A stretch of DNA of 38,081 bases from CAVQUE01 sp046290435 (lineage in GTDB: Bacteria > Actinomycetota > Acidimicrobiia > Acidimicrobiales > UBA8592): contig JBKAGO010000009.1 in the NCBI GenBank assembly GCA_046290435.1, positions 1 to 38,081 on the forward strand. Reading direction: 5' to 3'. The notes beneath the pieces were generated by a model. The model worked only from the letters and a program-made list of their open reading frames with translations. It ran no database searches and was not told where the DNA came from. Below are positions 17,025 to 25,777 of this stretch, in pieces. The position numbers and the translations under genes were made by a program. The first letter of the stretch is position 1. Each line of letters opens with the position of its first letter.

Positions 17025-19112
17025 ATGGCACTCGACACCCGCTCGTCCCGCCTGCGCATGAGCGTGCTCGGGGCCGTGGCGATCGCCCTGTTCGCCGCCC
17101 TCTTCGCCCGCGTCTGGTTCCTGCAGGTCGTCAGCGAGCAGGAATTCGCCCAGCAGGCGGTCGACAACCGCGTCCGCGAGATCATCGAGCAGGCACCACG
17201 GGGCCGGATTCTCGACGTGCAGGGCCGGGTGCTGGTGGACAACCGACCCTCGATCGTCGTCACCATCGACAAGGAGGCGTTGATCCAGGCCGGGTTGGGC
17301 GAGGACGAGCGGGACGAGCTGTTCCTGCGCCTCGCCACCGAGATCAGCGCCTCGGGCCGGCTCACCAAGGTCGCAGACATCCAAGCTGCGTTCGAATCGA
17401 ACCGGTACGGACCGTTCGCCGAGGTCCCGGTGGTGCGAGACATCTCCGAAGAGCTGCAGGTCTACCTCGCCGAGCACGCGCACCAGTTCCCGGGGGTCAA
17501 CACCGACGTCGTGACGGTACGCGAGTACCCCTACGGCAACCTTGCCGCGCACATCCTCGGCTATGTGGGCCCGCTGAACGACAGCGAACTCGCGGCCGTG
17601 CAGGGCAAACCGAAGACCTACCAACCCAACGACGAGATCGGCAAGGGCGGCGTCGAGGCCTTCTTCGAGGACCAACTGCGCGGCACCCCCGGCCGGCGCG
17701 TCGTCGAGGTGGACAGGTTCAACAACATCCTGGAGGTCCGTGAGGAGATCCCACCCCAGGCCGGATCCGACCTCCGCCTCAGCATCGACATCGACGTGCA
17801 GGCCCTCGTCGAACAGGAGCTGCGCCTCGGGCTCGAACGCGCCCGCGAACAGCCTCTGGAGTTCGACGTCCTCGGCGTCATCGAGTTCACCGCACCAGCC
17901 GGAGCGATGGTGCTGATGGACCCCCGAGACGGTGCGGTCCGAGCGATGGCGTCCTATCCGACGTTCGATCCCGGGGCGTTCGTCAACGGCATCTCCTCGG
18001 CCGAGTTCGATGAACTGAACGCCCCCGAGAACGAGCGACCATTGTTGAACCGGGCCATCCAGGGCGAGTACGCACCGGGGTCGACCTTCAAGCCCTTCAG
18101 CCTCTACGCCGGCCTCGACACCGGCATGATCGGTTCGCGAGGCATCCTCGGTGTGCGCTCGCCGTTCAACGACGAAGGTGTGTTCTTCGTGCCGGGTTGC
18201 GAATCGGACACCTGTCGGTTCCAGAACGCGGGCGCCGAGGTCATGGGACCGGTCGATCTTCCTGCGTCGCTCGCGGTGTCGTCGGACACCTACTACTACA
18301 ACCTGGCGTACAACTTCGACGTCCGTCGCGGCTTCGACCAGGATTCGATCCAGCAAGCAGCCATGAAGTGGGGCTACGGAGCGCCGACAGGCGTCACACT
18401 CCCCAACGAGAGCCCTGGTCGAATTCCGACGCCCGAGGAGCGGCGGCGCCTGCACGAGGAGGCTCCCGAGGCTTTCCCCGATCCGGAATGGCGCACCGGC
18501 GACACCATCATCACGAGCATCGGCCAGGGCGACGTCCTGGCGACCCCGATGCAGATCGCCAACTCCTATGCGACCATCGCCAACGGCGGCCTGCACTTCG
18601 CTCCCGGGCTGGCCGACGCAGTCCTCGATCCCATAACCGGAGAGATCGAGCAGGAGTACGGACCGCGGCTGCTCGACGAGATCTACTTCCCCGACGACTT
18701 CCGTGACCCGATCCTCGAGGGCCTGGTCGGTGCAGTTGCAGAGAGCGACGGTACCGAGGACGGAGGCACGGCGACCCGGGCGTTCGAGCAGGTGGGCTTC
18801 CCCCTCGGGACCTGGCCTGTGGCCGGCAAGACCGGCACGTCCGAAAAGACCGGGCCCAACGGCGTGCCGCTCGCTGACTTCGCGATGTTCGCCGGCTTCG
18901 GCCCGGTGTCGGACCCACAGTGGGCAGGAGCGATCGTCCTCGAAGAGGCCGGCTTCGGCGGCAATGTCGCGGCCCCGGTCTTCGCCCGGGTCCTCGTGGC
19001 CATCGCCAACGGCACGGTGCCCCGAGCCCTGACCGTCGACGAGATCGCCGACGGTGTCGTCGCCGGCGCCGACGGCGGCGGCGGCCCCGACGTCGCAGAG
19101 GAGGCGCCATGA
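17025..19112 (+). CDS. mrdA: Penicillin-binding protein 2, elongasome transpeptidase
   Basis: A class B PBP that cross-links peptidoglycan during side-wall growth with RodA. The 695-residue protein has a short cytoplasmic start, one membrane helix at about 14-35, the dimerisation/pedestal domain (RGRILDVQGRVLVDNRP, 59-75), and a transpeptidase domain with catalytic Ser353 in GSTFKPF, the SSD motif at 419-421 and KTG at 602-604 (VAGKTGTSEK). IGQGDVLATPMQIANSYA (499-516) is characteristic. The stop overlaps rodA by 4 nt (ATGA). The start ATG follows the mini-ORF at 16944-17021. Also known as pbpA or pbp2. Confidence 0.95.
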   Translation: MALDTRSSRLRMSVLGAVAIALFAALFARVWFLQVVSEQEFAQQAVDNRVREIIEQAPRGRILDVQGRVLVDNRPSIVVTIDKEALIQAGLGEDERDELFLRLATEISASGRLTKVADIQAAFESNRYGPFAEVPVVRDISEELQVYLAEHAHQFPGVNTDVVTVREYPYGNLAAHILGYVGPLNDSELAAVQGKPKTYQPNDEIGKGGVEAFFEDQLRGTPGRRVVEVDRFNNILEVREEIPPQAGSDLRLSIDIDVQALVEQELRLGLERAREQPLEFDVLGVIEFTAPAGAMVLMDPRDGAVRAMASYPTFDPGAFVNGISSAEFDELNAPENERPLLNRAIQGEYAPGSTFKPFSLYAGLDTGMIGSRGILGVRSPFNDEGVFFVPGCESDTCRFQNAGAEVMGPVDLPASLAVSSDTYYYNLAYNFDVRRGFDQDSIQQAAMKWGYGAPTGVTLPNESPGRIPTPEERRRLHEEAPEAFPDPEWRTGDTIITSIGQGDVLATPMQIANSYATIANGGLHFAPGLADAVLDPITGEIEQEYGPRLLDEIYFPDDFRDPILEGLVGAVAESDGTEDGGTATRAFEQVGFPLGTWPVAGKTGTSEKTGPNGVPLADFAMFAGFGPVSDPQWAGAIVLEEAGFGGNVAAPVFARVLVAIANGTVPRALTVDEIADGVVAGADGGGGPDVAEEAP

Positions 19113-20269
19113 CCGCCACCGCCGGTCGGCGCGGGGACCGGCGCCTCAATCCTCGTACCGACCCGTGGTCCCCGTGGCTGCACGTCGACATACTGCTCCT
19201 CCTCGCGGTCGCCGGACTGAGCGTCGTCGGCGTCGCGATGGTCTACAGCGCCACCCGAGGTGCCGATCCGACGGCGTACGACACGTCGTTCCTCGAGCGC
19301 CAGGCCGCGTTCGCAGTGGCCGGGGTAGGGGCCATGGTCGGCGCTGCCATCATCCCGTACGACCGGCTGCGATCCTGGGCCCCGGTGCTGTTCGGGATGG
19401 GCATCATGGGCCTGGTCGTCGTGCTGTCCCCACTGGGCGTCGAGCGCAACGGAGCGCAGGCCTGGTTCGAGTTCGCCGGCTTCCAGCTCCAGCCGTCGGA
19501 GTTCCTGAAAGCGGCCTACATCGTGGTCCTGGCGTCGTTCGTGGCGCGTTTCGACGGCGACCTGACCATGATCCAGCTGGGATCCTCGCTCGCCATCGGG
19601 GTGCTCCCGCTCGGCCTCATCATGTTGCAGCCCGATGTGGGGACGGCGTTGGTGTTCATCGCGATCACGATGGGCATGCTGCTCATCGGGGGAGCCAGGG
19701 CCCGCCACATCGTGGGCCTCACGCTGCTCGGCGTCATCGTGGTGCTCGGTATCTGGAACGCCGGCGTCCTGCAGGAGTACCAGCAGGACCGCCTGACCTC
19801 GTTCATCGACCCCGACAACGCCGAGATCGGTGGGCCCGCGTATCAGCAGACGCAGTCCCAGATCGCCATCGGCAGCGGCGGGTTGACCGGCCAGGGTTGG
19901 GGCCAGGGCGGCCAGACACGCGGCGGGTTCGTGCCGGAACAGCACACCGACTTCATCTTTGCCGTGGTGGGCGAGGAGCTGGGCCTCGTCGGTGCCGCAG
20001 GGGTATTGGGACTGTTCGGCCTGCTGGTCTGGCGTATCTGGCGTACCGCGTTGTTCGCCGGCGATCTGTTCGGGTCGTTGGTGTGCATCGGTGTGCTCAC
20101 CATGGTGATCTTCCAGATGTTCCAGTCAGTCGGCATGACCACCGGCATCATGCCCATCACCGGCATCCCCGTGCCGTTCCTGTCGTACGGGGGTTCGTCG
20201 GCGATGACGTCGTTCGTCTCCATCGGTCTCGTGCTCAACGTCGGGATGCGCCGCCACGTCGTGCGCTGA
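19109..20269 (+). CDS. rodA: SEDS peptidoglycan polymerase RodA
   Basis: A SEDS-family glycosyltransferase polymerising lipid II with its PBP2 partner at the side wall. The 386-residue polytopic protein has about ten membrane helices. Conserved parts are the FEFAGFQLQPSEFLKAAYIV segment, LQPDVGTALVFIAI, the long periplasmic loop with GSGGLTGQGWGQGGQT, VPEQHTDFIFAVVGEELGL, and the ending ITGIPVPFLSYGGSSAMTSF. RodA and not FtsW is indicated by the adjacent mrdA and mre genes. The ATG overlaps the mrdA stop. It is the last gene of the elongasome operon. Confidence 0.95.
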   Translation: MTATAGRRGDRRLNPRTDPWSPWLHVDILLLLAVAGLSVVGVAMVYSATRGADPTAYDTSFLERQAAFAVAGVGAMVGAAIIPYDRLRSWAPVLFGMGIMGLVVVLSPLGVERNGAQAWFEFAGFQLQPSEFLKAAYIVVLASFVARFDGDLTMIQLGSSLAIGVLPLGLIMLQPDVGTALVFIAITMGMLLIGGARARHIVGLTLLGVIVVLGIWNAGVLQEYQQDRLTSFIDPDNAEIGGPAYQQTQSQIAIGSGGLTGQGWGQGGQTRGGFVPEQHTDFIFAVVGEELGLVGAAGVLGLFGLLVWRIWRTALFAGDLFGSLVCIGVLTMVIFQMFQSVGMTTGIMPITGIPVPFLSYGGSSAMTSFVSIGLVLNVGMRRHVVR

Positions 20270-20338
20270 GGGACGAGTGCTGGTGCGTTCCGGCGCTCGG
20301 TGTCGCCGGCGTCGCCCGGGTCGCAGGTGACGCCGTTG

Positions 20339-20344
20339 TAGCCT
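20339..20344 (+). promoter_or_regulatory. -10 box of the radical SAM gene
   Basis: TAGCCT ends 6 nt before the ATG at 20351. There is no Shine-Dalgarno, so the mRNA is probably leaderless, starting a new transcript after rodA. Confidence 0.5.
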
Positions 20345-20350
20345 GGCGCC

Positions 20351-22300
20351 ATGACCGACATCTGGCCCCAGCTCGAAAAGATCCTGCCGCGCGTCCAGAA
20401 GCCTGCCCGCTACATCGGCCTCGAAGCGGGTCACCAACAACCCGAACACGCCCCGGACAAGGTCGCCTGGCTCCTGGGCTACCCCGACACCTACGAGGTC
20501 GGCCTGCCCAACCAGGGTCTGCAGATCCTCTACGAGATCCTGAACGAGCGCGACGATGCCGTCGCCGAACGCACATATGCGCCGTGGACCGATCTCGAGG
20601 CCGAGATGCGCGCCGAGGGTCTGCCGCTGTTCAGCGTCGACACCCATCGCGCCGCAGCCGACTTCGACATCTTGGCGTTCAACCTGTCGGCCGAGCTGGT
20701 CTACACGAACCTGCTGAACTGCGTGGATCTCGCGGGGTGCCCCGTACGCGCCGCCGATCGCAGCGCCGACGATCTGTTGATCGGTGCCGGCGGCCACTGC
20801 ACCTACAACCCCGAGCCGCTCGCGGACTTCGTCGATTTCTTCGTGCTCGGAGACGGCGAGGAGGTCATCGCCGAGATCACCGAGGTCGTCGGTGACTGGA
20901 AGCGTGGCGGCAGGGCCGACCGCGACCAGGTGTTGCGGGCGCTGGCTTCGGTGCCCGGTGTGTACGTGCCGGCCATGTATGACGTCACCTTCGCCGACGA
21001 CGGTCGGCTCGCCGCGATCGAACCTCGTTTCGACGACGTCCCGGCCGTGGTCGAGAAGCGGACCATCGCCGATCTGGCCGAGTGGCCCTATCCCCGCAAC
21101 CAGCTGGTCCCATTGACCGAGGTCGTCCACGACCGCCTCAACGTCGAGGTGTTCCGCGGCTGCACCCGGGGCTGCCGTTTCTGCCAGGCGGGCATGATCA
21201 CCCGCCCGGTGCGTGAGCGGCCCGCCGAGCAGGTCCGCACCATGGTCGCCGACGGCCTGCGCCGCACCGGCTACGACGAGGTGGCGTTGACATCGCTGTC
21301 GACCGCCGATTTCAGCGGTATCGACAAGGTCGTCGCCGACACCATCGGCGATCCGGTCAACTGCGGCCAGGTCTCCATCTCCCTGCCGAGCCTGCGTGTC
21401 GATGCGTTCACCGTCGACGTCGCTGCGAGCATCCAGTCGGCGCGCCGTACCGGGCTGACGTTCGCCCCCGAGGCGGGTTCGTGGCGGATGCGTCAGGTCA
21501 TCAACAAGCTCATCCGCGAAGAAGACCTCTACGGCGCCGTCGAGAGCGCATTCAGCCAGGGCTGGCGCCGGGTCAAGCTGTACTTCCTGATCGGGTTGCC
21601 CACCGAGACCGACGAGGACACCCTGGGCATCGCCGAGCTCGGACGGCGCTGCGTCGAGATCGGCCGGCGTTACACCAAGGGCGCGTCGGTCACCTTGAGC
21701 GTCGGCGGATTCGTCCCCAAGCCCTTCACCCCGTTCCAGTGGTTCGGCCAGAACACCGTCGAAGAGCTGTACCGCAAGGTCCATCTCCTCAAAGACGCCA
21801 CCCGCAAGATGCACGGCGTGCAGATGAAGTGGCACGACCCGAAGGCCACCCTCATCGAGGGCATCTTCAGCCGTGGCGACCGCCGCCTCGGCGTCGTCCT
21901 CGAAGAGGTGTGGCGCAACGGCGGCGTGTTCCAGGAGTGGTCCGAGCACTTCGACCACCAGCGCTGGCTCGACGCCATGGCCGCGCACGGCCTCGACCCG
22001 GAGTGGTACGCCTACCGGCACCGCACCGAGGACGAGGTCCTCCCATGGGATCACCTGTCGGCAGGACTGCACAAGGACTTCCTGTGGCAGGACTGGCGCG
22101 ACGCGCTCGACGAGCTCGGCCTCGAGGACTGCCGCTGGACACCGTGCTACGACTGCGGCGCCTGCACCGGCTACGGCATCGAGCACGTCGTCGCATCGGC
22201 GACCCCACCGTCGGGCGGCTCCCAGGGCACCGGCCAGGATCTCAGCACCGGCGGTGCGGTCCCGGTGACGCTCCTGGCACGTGCGGGAACCACGGGATGA
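20351..22300 (+). CDS. TIGR03960 family radical SAM protein
   Basis: A 649-residue radical SAM enzyme with an N-terminal B12-binding-like domain (VAWLLGYPDTYEVGLPNQGL, then FDILAFNLSAELVYTNLLN). The radical SAM domain starts near residue 265, with the cluster motif CTRGCRFC (Cys271, Cys275, Cys278), and includes LPSLRVDAF and GLTFAPEAGS. The C-terminus carries CYDCGACTGYG, possibly a second metal site. It is always paired with a TIGR03936 protein; here that gene overlaps its stop (ATGA). The substrate is not firmly known. The conserved position beside RNase E/G, L21 and L27 hints at RNA or ribosome modification; that is inference. Confidence 0.9.
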   Translation: MTDIWPQLEKILPRVQKPARYIGLEAGHQQPEHAPDKVAWLLGYPDTYEVGLPNQGLQILYEILNERDDAVAERTYAPWTDLEAEMRAEGLPLFSVDTHRAAADFDILAFNLSAELVYTNLLNCVDLAGCPVRAADRSADDLLIGAGGHCTYNPEPLADFVDFFVLGDGEEVIAEITEVVGDWKRGGRADRDQVLRALASVPGVYVPAMYDVTFADDGRLAAIEPRFDDVPAVVEKRTIADLAEWPYPRNQLVPLTEVVHDRLNVEVFRGCTRGCRFCQAGMITRPVRERPAEQVRTMVADGLRRTGYDEVALTSLSTADFSGIDKVVADTIGDPVNCGQVSISLPSLRVDAFTVDVAASIQSARRTGLTFAPEAGSWRMRQVINKLIREEDLYGAVESAFSQGWRRVKLYFLIGLPTETDEDTLGIAELGRRCVEIGRRYTKGASVTLSVGGFVPKPFTPFQWFGQNTVEELYRKVHLLKDATRKMHGVQMKWHDPKATLIEGIFSRGDRRLGVVLEEVWRNGGVFQEWSEHFDHQRWLDAMAAHGLDPEWYAYRHRTEDEVLPWDHLSAGLHKDFLWQDWRDALDELGLEDCRWTPCYDCGACTGYGIEHVVASATPPSGGSQGTGQDLSTGGAVPVTLLARAGTTG

Positions 22301-23037
22301 CGCTGCTACGGCTGCGATTCTCCAAGAACGGAAAGGTCCGCTTCACGAGCCACCGCGACCTGGCCCGAATCTGGGAGCGCTCACTTCGCCAGGCCGGTGT
22401 GCCGATGGAGTACAGCCAGGGCTACTCCCCGAGGGCCAAGATCTCCTTCGGTCTGGCGCTTCCGACCGGATCGGAGTCCGATGCGGAGTACATTGACATC
22501 CACGTCGACGACCGCCGTGATCTTCCGTGCGCAGTCGATGACCTTCCGGGGGTGCTCACTGCAGTCATGCCACCCGGGATCGAGCTCACCGGCCTCGCCG
22601 AGCTCGAGCGGGGAACACCATCCCTGCAGCAGGCCGTGACATCCTGTGTGTGGGACCTCACCGTGACTCAGACGATCGAACAAGCCAACCAATGGATCAG
22701 GCGGGTCATCGACTCGCCCGAGATCGTCGTCACCCGCGAGCGCAAGGGCAAGGCCGTCACCGACGATCTGCGCCCCAGCATCATCTCGTTGGAGGTGTCC
22801 GAGGCGCCCGAAGGGCAGACCGGCCCCACCGCGCAGAACAGAACCGTTCTGCGTGCCGAACTCGCCACCAAGCCCCGGTCGCTGCGACCCACCGAACTGC
22901 TCGACGCGCTCGAGCCGGTGTTGGAGCCGGTGATGGTTCGGCGCACACAGCAATGGATCGAGCTGGACGGCGCACGCCTCGAGCCCCTCGAGGTGGGTGC
23001 AGCCACAGCTCCGCGCACGAGAGCGTGCGCGTCATGA
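22297..23037 (+). CDS. TIGR03936 (DUF2344) radical SAM-associated protein
   Basis: A 246-residue partner of the preceding radical SAM protein. In some bacteria the two are fused into one chain, which supports a physical complex. The conserved start LLRLRFSKNGKVRFTSHRDL and the motif GYSPRAKISFGLALPTGSES mark the family. The ATG overlaps the upstream stop by 4 nt, giving translational coupling. RNase E/G follows after 15 nt. Its own biochemical role is unknown. Confidence 0.9.
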   Translation: MTLLRLRFSKNGKVRFTSHRDLARIWERSLRQAGVPMEYSQGYSPRAKISFGLALPTGSESDAEYIDIHVDDRRDLPCAVDDLPGVLTAVMPPGIELTGLAELERGTPSLQQAVTSCVWDLTVTQTIEQANQWIRRVIDSPEIVVTRERKGKAVTDDLRPSIISLEVSEAPEGQTGPTAQNRTVLRAELATKPRSLRPTELLDALEPVLEPVMVRRTQQWIELDGARLEPLEVGAATAPRTRACAS

Positions 23038-23052
23038 GAAGGGAACCCCCAG

Positions 23053-25035
23053 ATGACCGACCGTGCAGCGCCCGGCGACGGAGAAGCGCACACCGGCCCG
23101 ACCGACGACGGTCGGGCCCCGAGCCCGAAGGCGTCGACCAGCACCGATAGCCCCAAGAGTTCGCGCTCGACGGGCGGCGAACGCTCGGACAACGGGTCTT
23201 CGCCATCGTCGTCGGAGACGACCTCGGGGTCTGGCGACGACGGCGGCGACGGAAGCGGCGACGGATCCACGAACCGCAATCGGCGCCGACGCGGCAGCCG
23301 GGGTGGGCGAAACCGCAATCGCCGGCCAGGCGATGCCTCAGCGGGTGCCGACGGCGGCTCGGAGTCGGCCGAATCGAACGACCAGGGGCGCGCCGACGCC
23401 GCCACCGGCGGGCGAGCAACCGTCGCACCGGCGCCGGGTGCGAGCACTCCGGCAGCCAAGCCCAAGATCGGCGACACCCGGCCTGCTCCTGAGGTACCCC
23501 CAGCGGCTGCCTCGGGCCAGGGTGAGCGCACCGGCCAACCTGCCAAGCGCAAGCGGCGCCGCCGCGGCCGTGGGGGTGGCGGTGGCGCGTCCCAGGGTGG
23601 CGGCGCCTCCCAGGGCGGCGGTCGCGGCGCCAGCTCCGGCGGCGGCAGTCGCCAGAAGCCGGTCGAGGCCGTCTTCGACGACGACCCCATCGAACTCGAC
23701 GCCGAGACCCTCGAGCTGCGGCGCGGTCAGGAACGCAACGGCCAGCCGGTCGGGCGGTACACGATGGTCGTCCATCACACCGAGGCCGCCACCCAGATCG
23801 CCATCCTCGAGGGCCGTGCGCTCATCGAGCACTACGTGGCCCGCCCCGCCGACGACACCTTCCAGATCCACGGCAACGTCTATCTGGGCAAGGTCCAGAA
23901 CGTCCTGCCGGGCATGGAGGCGGCGTTCATCGACATCGGCACGCCGAAGAACGCCGTGCTGTACCGCGGCGACGTCGCCTACGACCGCGACGACGTCGAG
24001 GGATCATCGGGATCGGGGGGCGGCCCACCTCGGATCGAACAGGTCCTGAAGAACCGTCAGACCATCCTGTGCCAGGTCACCAAGAACCCGATCGCCCACA
24101 AGGGAGCGCGCCTCACCCAGGAGGTGTCGCTGCCGGGCCGGTTCGTGGTGCTGGTGCCCAACTCGAAGACCTATGGCATCTCCAAGCGCCTGCCCGACAA
24201 GGAGCGCAAGCGCCTGCGGGGCATCCTCGATCGCGCCAAGCCGGCCCAGCATGGCGTCATCGTGCGCACCGCCGCCGAGAACGTCACCGCGGAGGAGATC
24301 GAGCGCGACGTCGCGCGCCTGTTGAAGCAGTGGGACGGCATCGAGAAGCTCGCCGCCCAGTCCAAGAGCCCGGCGCTGCTCTACCGCGAACCCGAGATGG
24401 CGATGCGGGTGATCCGCGAAGAGTTCACCAAGGAGTTCCGTTCGATCGTCATCGACGACAAGGCGCTCTACGAAGAGGTCAACGACTACGTCACGGGCAT
24501 CACCCCGGCGCTGGCCGATCGGGTGGTCTTCCACGATGACACCCGCGAAAAGGTCGGGCTCTTCGAGCGGTTCCACATCCACGAACAGCTCGTGAAGGCC
24601 CTCGATCGCAAGGTGTGGCTGCCATCGGGTGGTTCGCTGATCATCGAGCACACCGAGGCGTTGACGGTCATCGATGTCAACACCGGCAAGAACGTCGGCC
24701 GCTCGAGTCTCGAGGAGACCGTCTACCGCAACAATCTCGAGGCCGCGAAGGAGGTGGCGCGCCAGCTCCGGTTGCGTGACATCGGCGGCATCATCGTGAT
24801 CGACTTCGTCGACATGGAGATCAAGAAGAACCGCGACGACGTCATCCGAACGTTCCGCGATGCCCTGGCGCGCGACAAGACCCGCACTCAGGTGTTCGAC
24901 ATCTCCGAGCTCGGCCTGGTGGAGATGACCCGCAAGCGCATCGGTGAGGGCCTGCTCGAGTCGTTCGCATCGACCTGCGAGCACTGCAACGGTCTCGGCC
25001 ACCACATCGACCAGGCCCTCCTGGGCGATCTCTGA
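23053..25035 (+). CDS. rne: Ribonuclease E/G family endoribonuclease with long N-terminal disordered arm
   Basis: An endoribonuclease for rRNA maturation and mRNA decay. The 660 residues have a low-complexity first part (about 1-205), rich in Ser, Gly, Asp and then Arg, with basic clusters NRNRRRRGSRGGRNRNRR and KRKRRRRGRGGGGG and two GASQGG repeats. The S1 domain begins near 270 (GNVYLGKVQNVLPGMEAAFI). Catalytic Mg ligands are Asp541 (VIDVNTGKN) and Asp584 (VIDFVDME). The Zn-link Cys642 and Cys645 lie in CEHCNGLG. The protein stops soon after, so there is no C-terminal scaffold; the arm sits at the N-terminus instead, as in other actinobacterial RNase E. GAAGGGA (23038-23044) is the ribosome binding site. 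It could equally be named rng. Confidence 0.93.
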   Translation: MTDRAAPGDGEAHTGPTDDGRAPSPKASTSTDSPKSSRSTGGERSDNGSSPSSSETTSGSGDDGGDGSGDGSTNRNRRRRGSRGGRNRNRRPGDASAGADGGSESAESNDQGRADAATGGRATVAPAPGASTPAAKPKIGDTRPAPEVPPAAASGQGERTGQPAKRKRRRRGRGGGGGASQGGGASQGGGRGASSGGGSRQKPVEAVFDDDPIELDAETLELRRGQERNGQPVGRYTMVVHHTEAATQIAILEGRALIEHYVARPADDTFQIHGNVYLGKVQNVLPGMEAAFIDIGTPKNAVLYRGDVAYDRDDVEGSSGSGGGPPRIEQVLKNRQTILCQVTKNPIAHKGARLTQEVSLPGRFVVLVPNSKTYGISKRLPDKERKRLRGILDRAKPAQHGVIVRTAAENVTAEEIERDVARLLKQWDGIEKLAAQSKSPALLYREPEMAMRVIREEFTKEFRSIVIDDKALYEEVNDYVTGITPALADRVVFHDDTREKVGLFERFHIHEQLVKALDRKVWLPSGGSLIIEHTEALTVIDVNTGKNVGRSSLEETVYRNNLEAAKEVARQLRLRDIGGIIVIDFVDMEIKKNRDDVIRTFRDALARDKTRTQVFDISELGLVEMTRKRIGEGLLESFASTCEHCNGLGHHIDQALLGDL

Positions 25036-25124
25036 TCCCGGCCGCAACGGTGGTGTCAGGCGGACCGGTCGCCCGACATCGCACATCAGTCCACGCATTC
25101 GGTGGAGTCGCGATGCGACCGCGT

Positions 25125-25130
25125 TACGAT
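25125..25130 (+). promoter_or_regulatory. -10 box of rplU
   Basis: TACGAT ends 9 nt before the ATG at 25140. The spacing leaves no room for the autoregulatory L21 leader RNA known in other phyla. A small perfect inverted repeat, GTCGC-GAT-GCGAC (25107-25119), lies in the expected spacer. Confidence 0.5.
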
Positions 25131-25139
25131 CGAGTCCCT

Positions 25140-25454
25140 ATGTATGCCGTGATCCGCACTGGTGGCAAGCAGTACCGCGTCGAAGAGGGTGACACCCTCG
25201 AGGTCGAACTCCTCGGCGAGGTCGGTTCGACCCTGGAGGTCCAGCCACTCATGGTTGTCGACGGCGATGCCGTGCAGGCCACCCCGAGTCAGCTCGACGG
25301 GGCCAAGGTCTCCGTCGAGGTGGTCGGCGAGACCAAGGGACCCAAGATCAACGGGTTCACCTACAAGTCCAAGTCGAACCAGCGTCGCCGCTGGGGCCAC
25401 CGCCAGCAGTACCACACCATCACGGTCACCTCGATCTCGAAGGGCAAGGGCTGA
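25140..25454 (+). CDS. rplU: 50S ribosomal protein L21
   Basis: Binds 23S rRNA in the large subunit. The 104-residue protein starts MYAVIRTGGKQYRVEEGDTL and has GPKINGFTYKSKSNQRRRWG followed by GHRQQYHTITV, the family's C-terminal signature. An ATG at 25140 gives the normal start; upstream in-frame starts would add a non-conserved extension and precede the -10. rpmA follows after 3 nt. Confidence 0.97.
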   Translation: MYAVIRTGGKQYRVEEGDTLEVELLGEVGSTLEVQPLMVVDGDAVQATPSQLDGAKVSVEVVGETKGPKINGFTYKSKSNQRRRWGHRQQYHTITVTSISKGKG

Positions 25455-25457
25455 ACC

Positions 25458-25709
25458 ATGTCGAAGACCAAGGGCGGCGGCTCCACCCGCAACGGCCGCG
25501 ACTCCAACGCACAGCGCCTCGGCGTCAAGGTCTATGACGGCACCCTGATCAACGCCGGATCCATCATCGTGCGCCAGCGTGGCACCAAGATCCATCCCGG
25601 CGAGAACGTCGGCCGTGGCGGCGATGACACGCTCTTCGCGCTCGAGACCGGTCGGGTCAAGTTCGGGTCGCGTCGCGGCCGCAAGCTCGTCGACATCCTC
25701 CCCGAGTGA
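25458..25709 (+). CDS. rpmA: 50S ribosomal protein L27
   Basis: Sits near the peptidyl transferase centre of the large subunit. The 83 residues show the family core GGGSTRNGRDSNAQRLGVK, then IIVRQRGTKIHPGENVGRGG and DDTLFALETGRVKFGSR. The N-terminus is MSKTKGGGS, with no cleavable extension of the Firmicutes type. It lies between rplU and obgE, a widely conserved order. Confidence 0.97.
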   Translation: MSKTKGGGSTRNGRDSNAQRLGVKVYDGTLINAGSIIVRQRGTKIHPGENVGRGGDDTLFALETGRVKFGSRRGRKLVDILPE

Positions 25710-25777
25710 ACGGCCGGCTCGGGTCGCACCGGGCCGACCGATGAACGCCCGCCCGGATGACCGGGGGGTGATCCGCC

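Noticed and set aside
20126..22186. A 686-codon open frame on the minus strand opposite the TIGR03960 gene
   Set aside because: It lies entirely antisense to a well-recognised gene, has low-complexity composition without any family motif, and arises from the GC-rich third codon positions of the sense strand.
23570..23655. A tandem DNA repeat or CRISPR-like array in the G-rich stretch of the RNase gene
   Set aside because: The repeats are short, in frame and encode Gly/Ser-rich GASQGG units of the disordered arm; no spacer structure exists.
25036..25139. An L21 leader RNA upstream of rplU
   Set aside because: The -10 box lies 9 nt before the ATG, leaving no transcribed leader, and no matching structure is seen.
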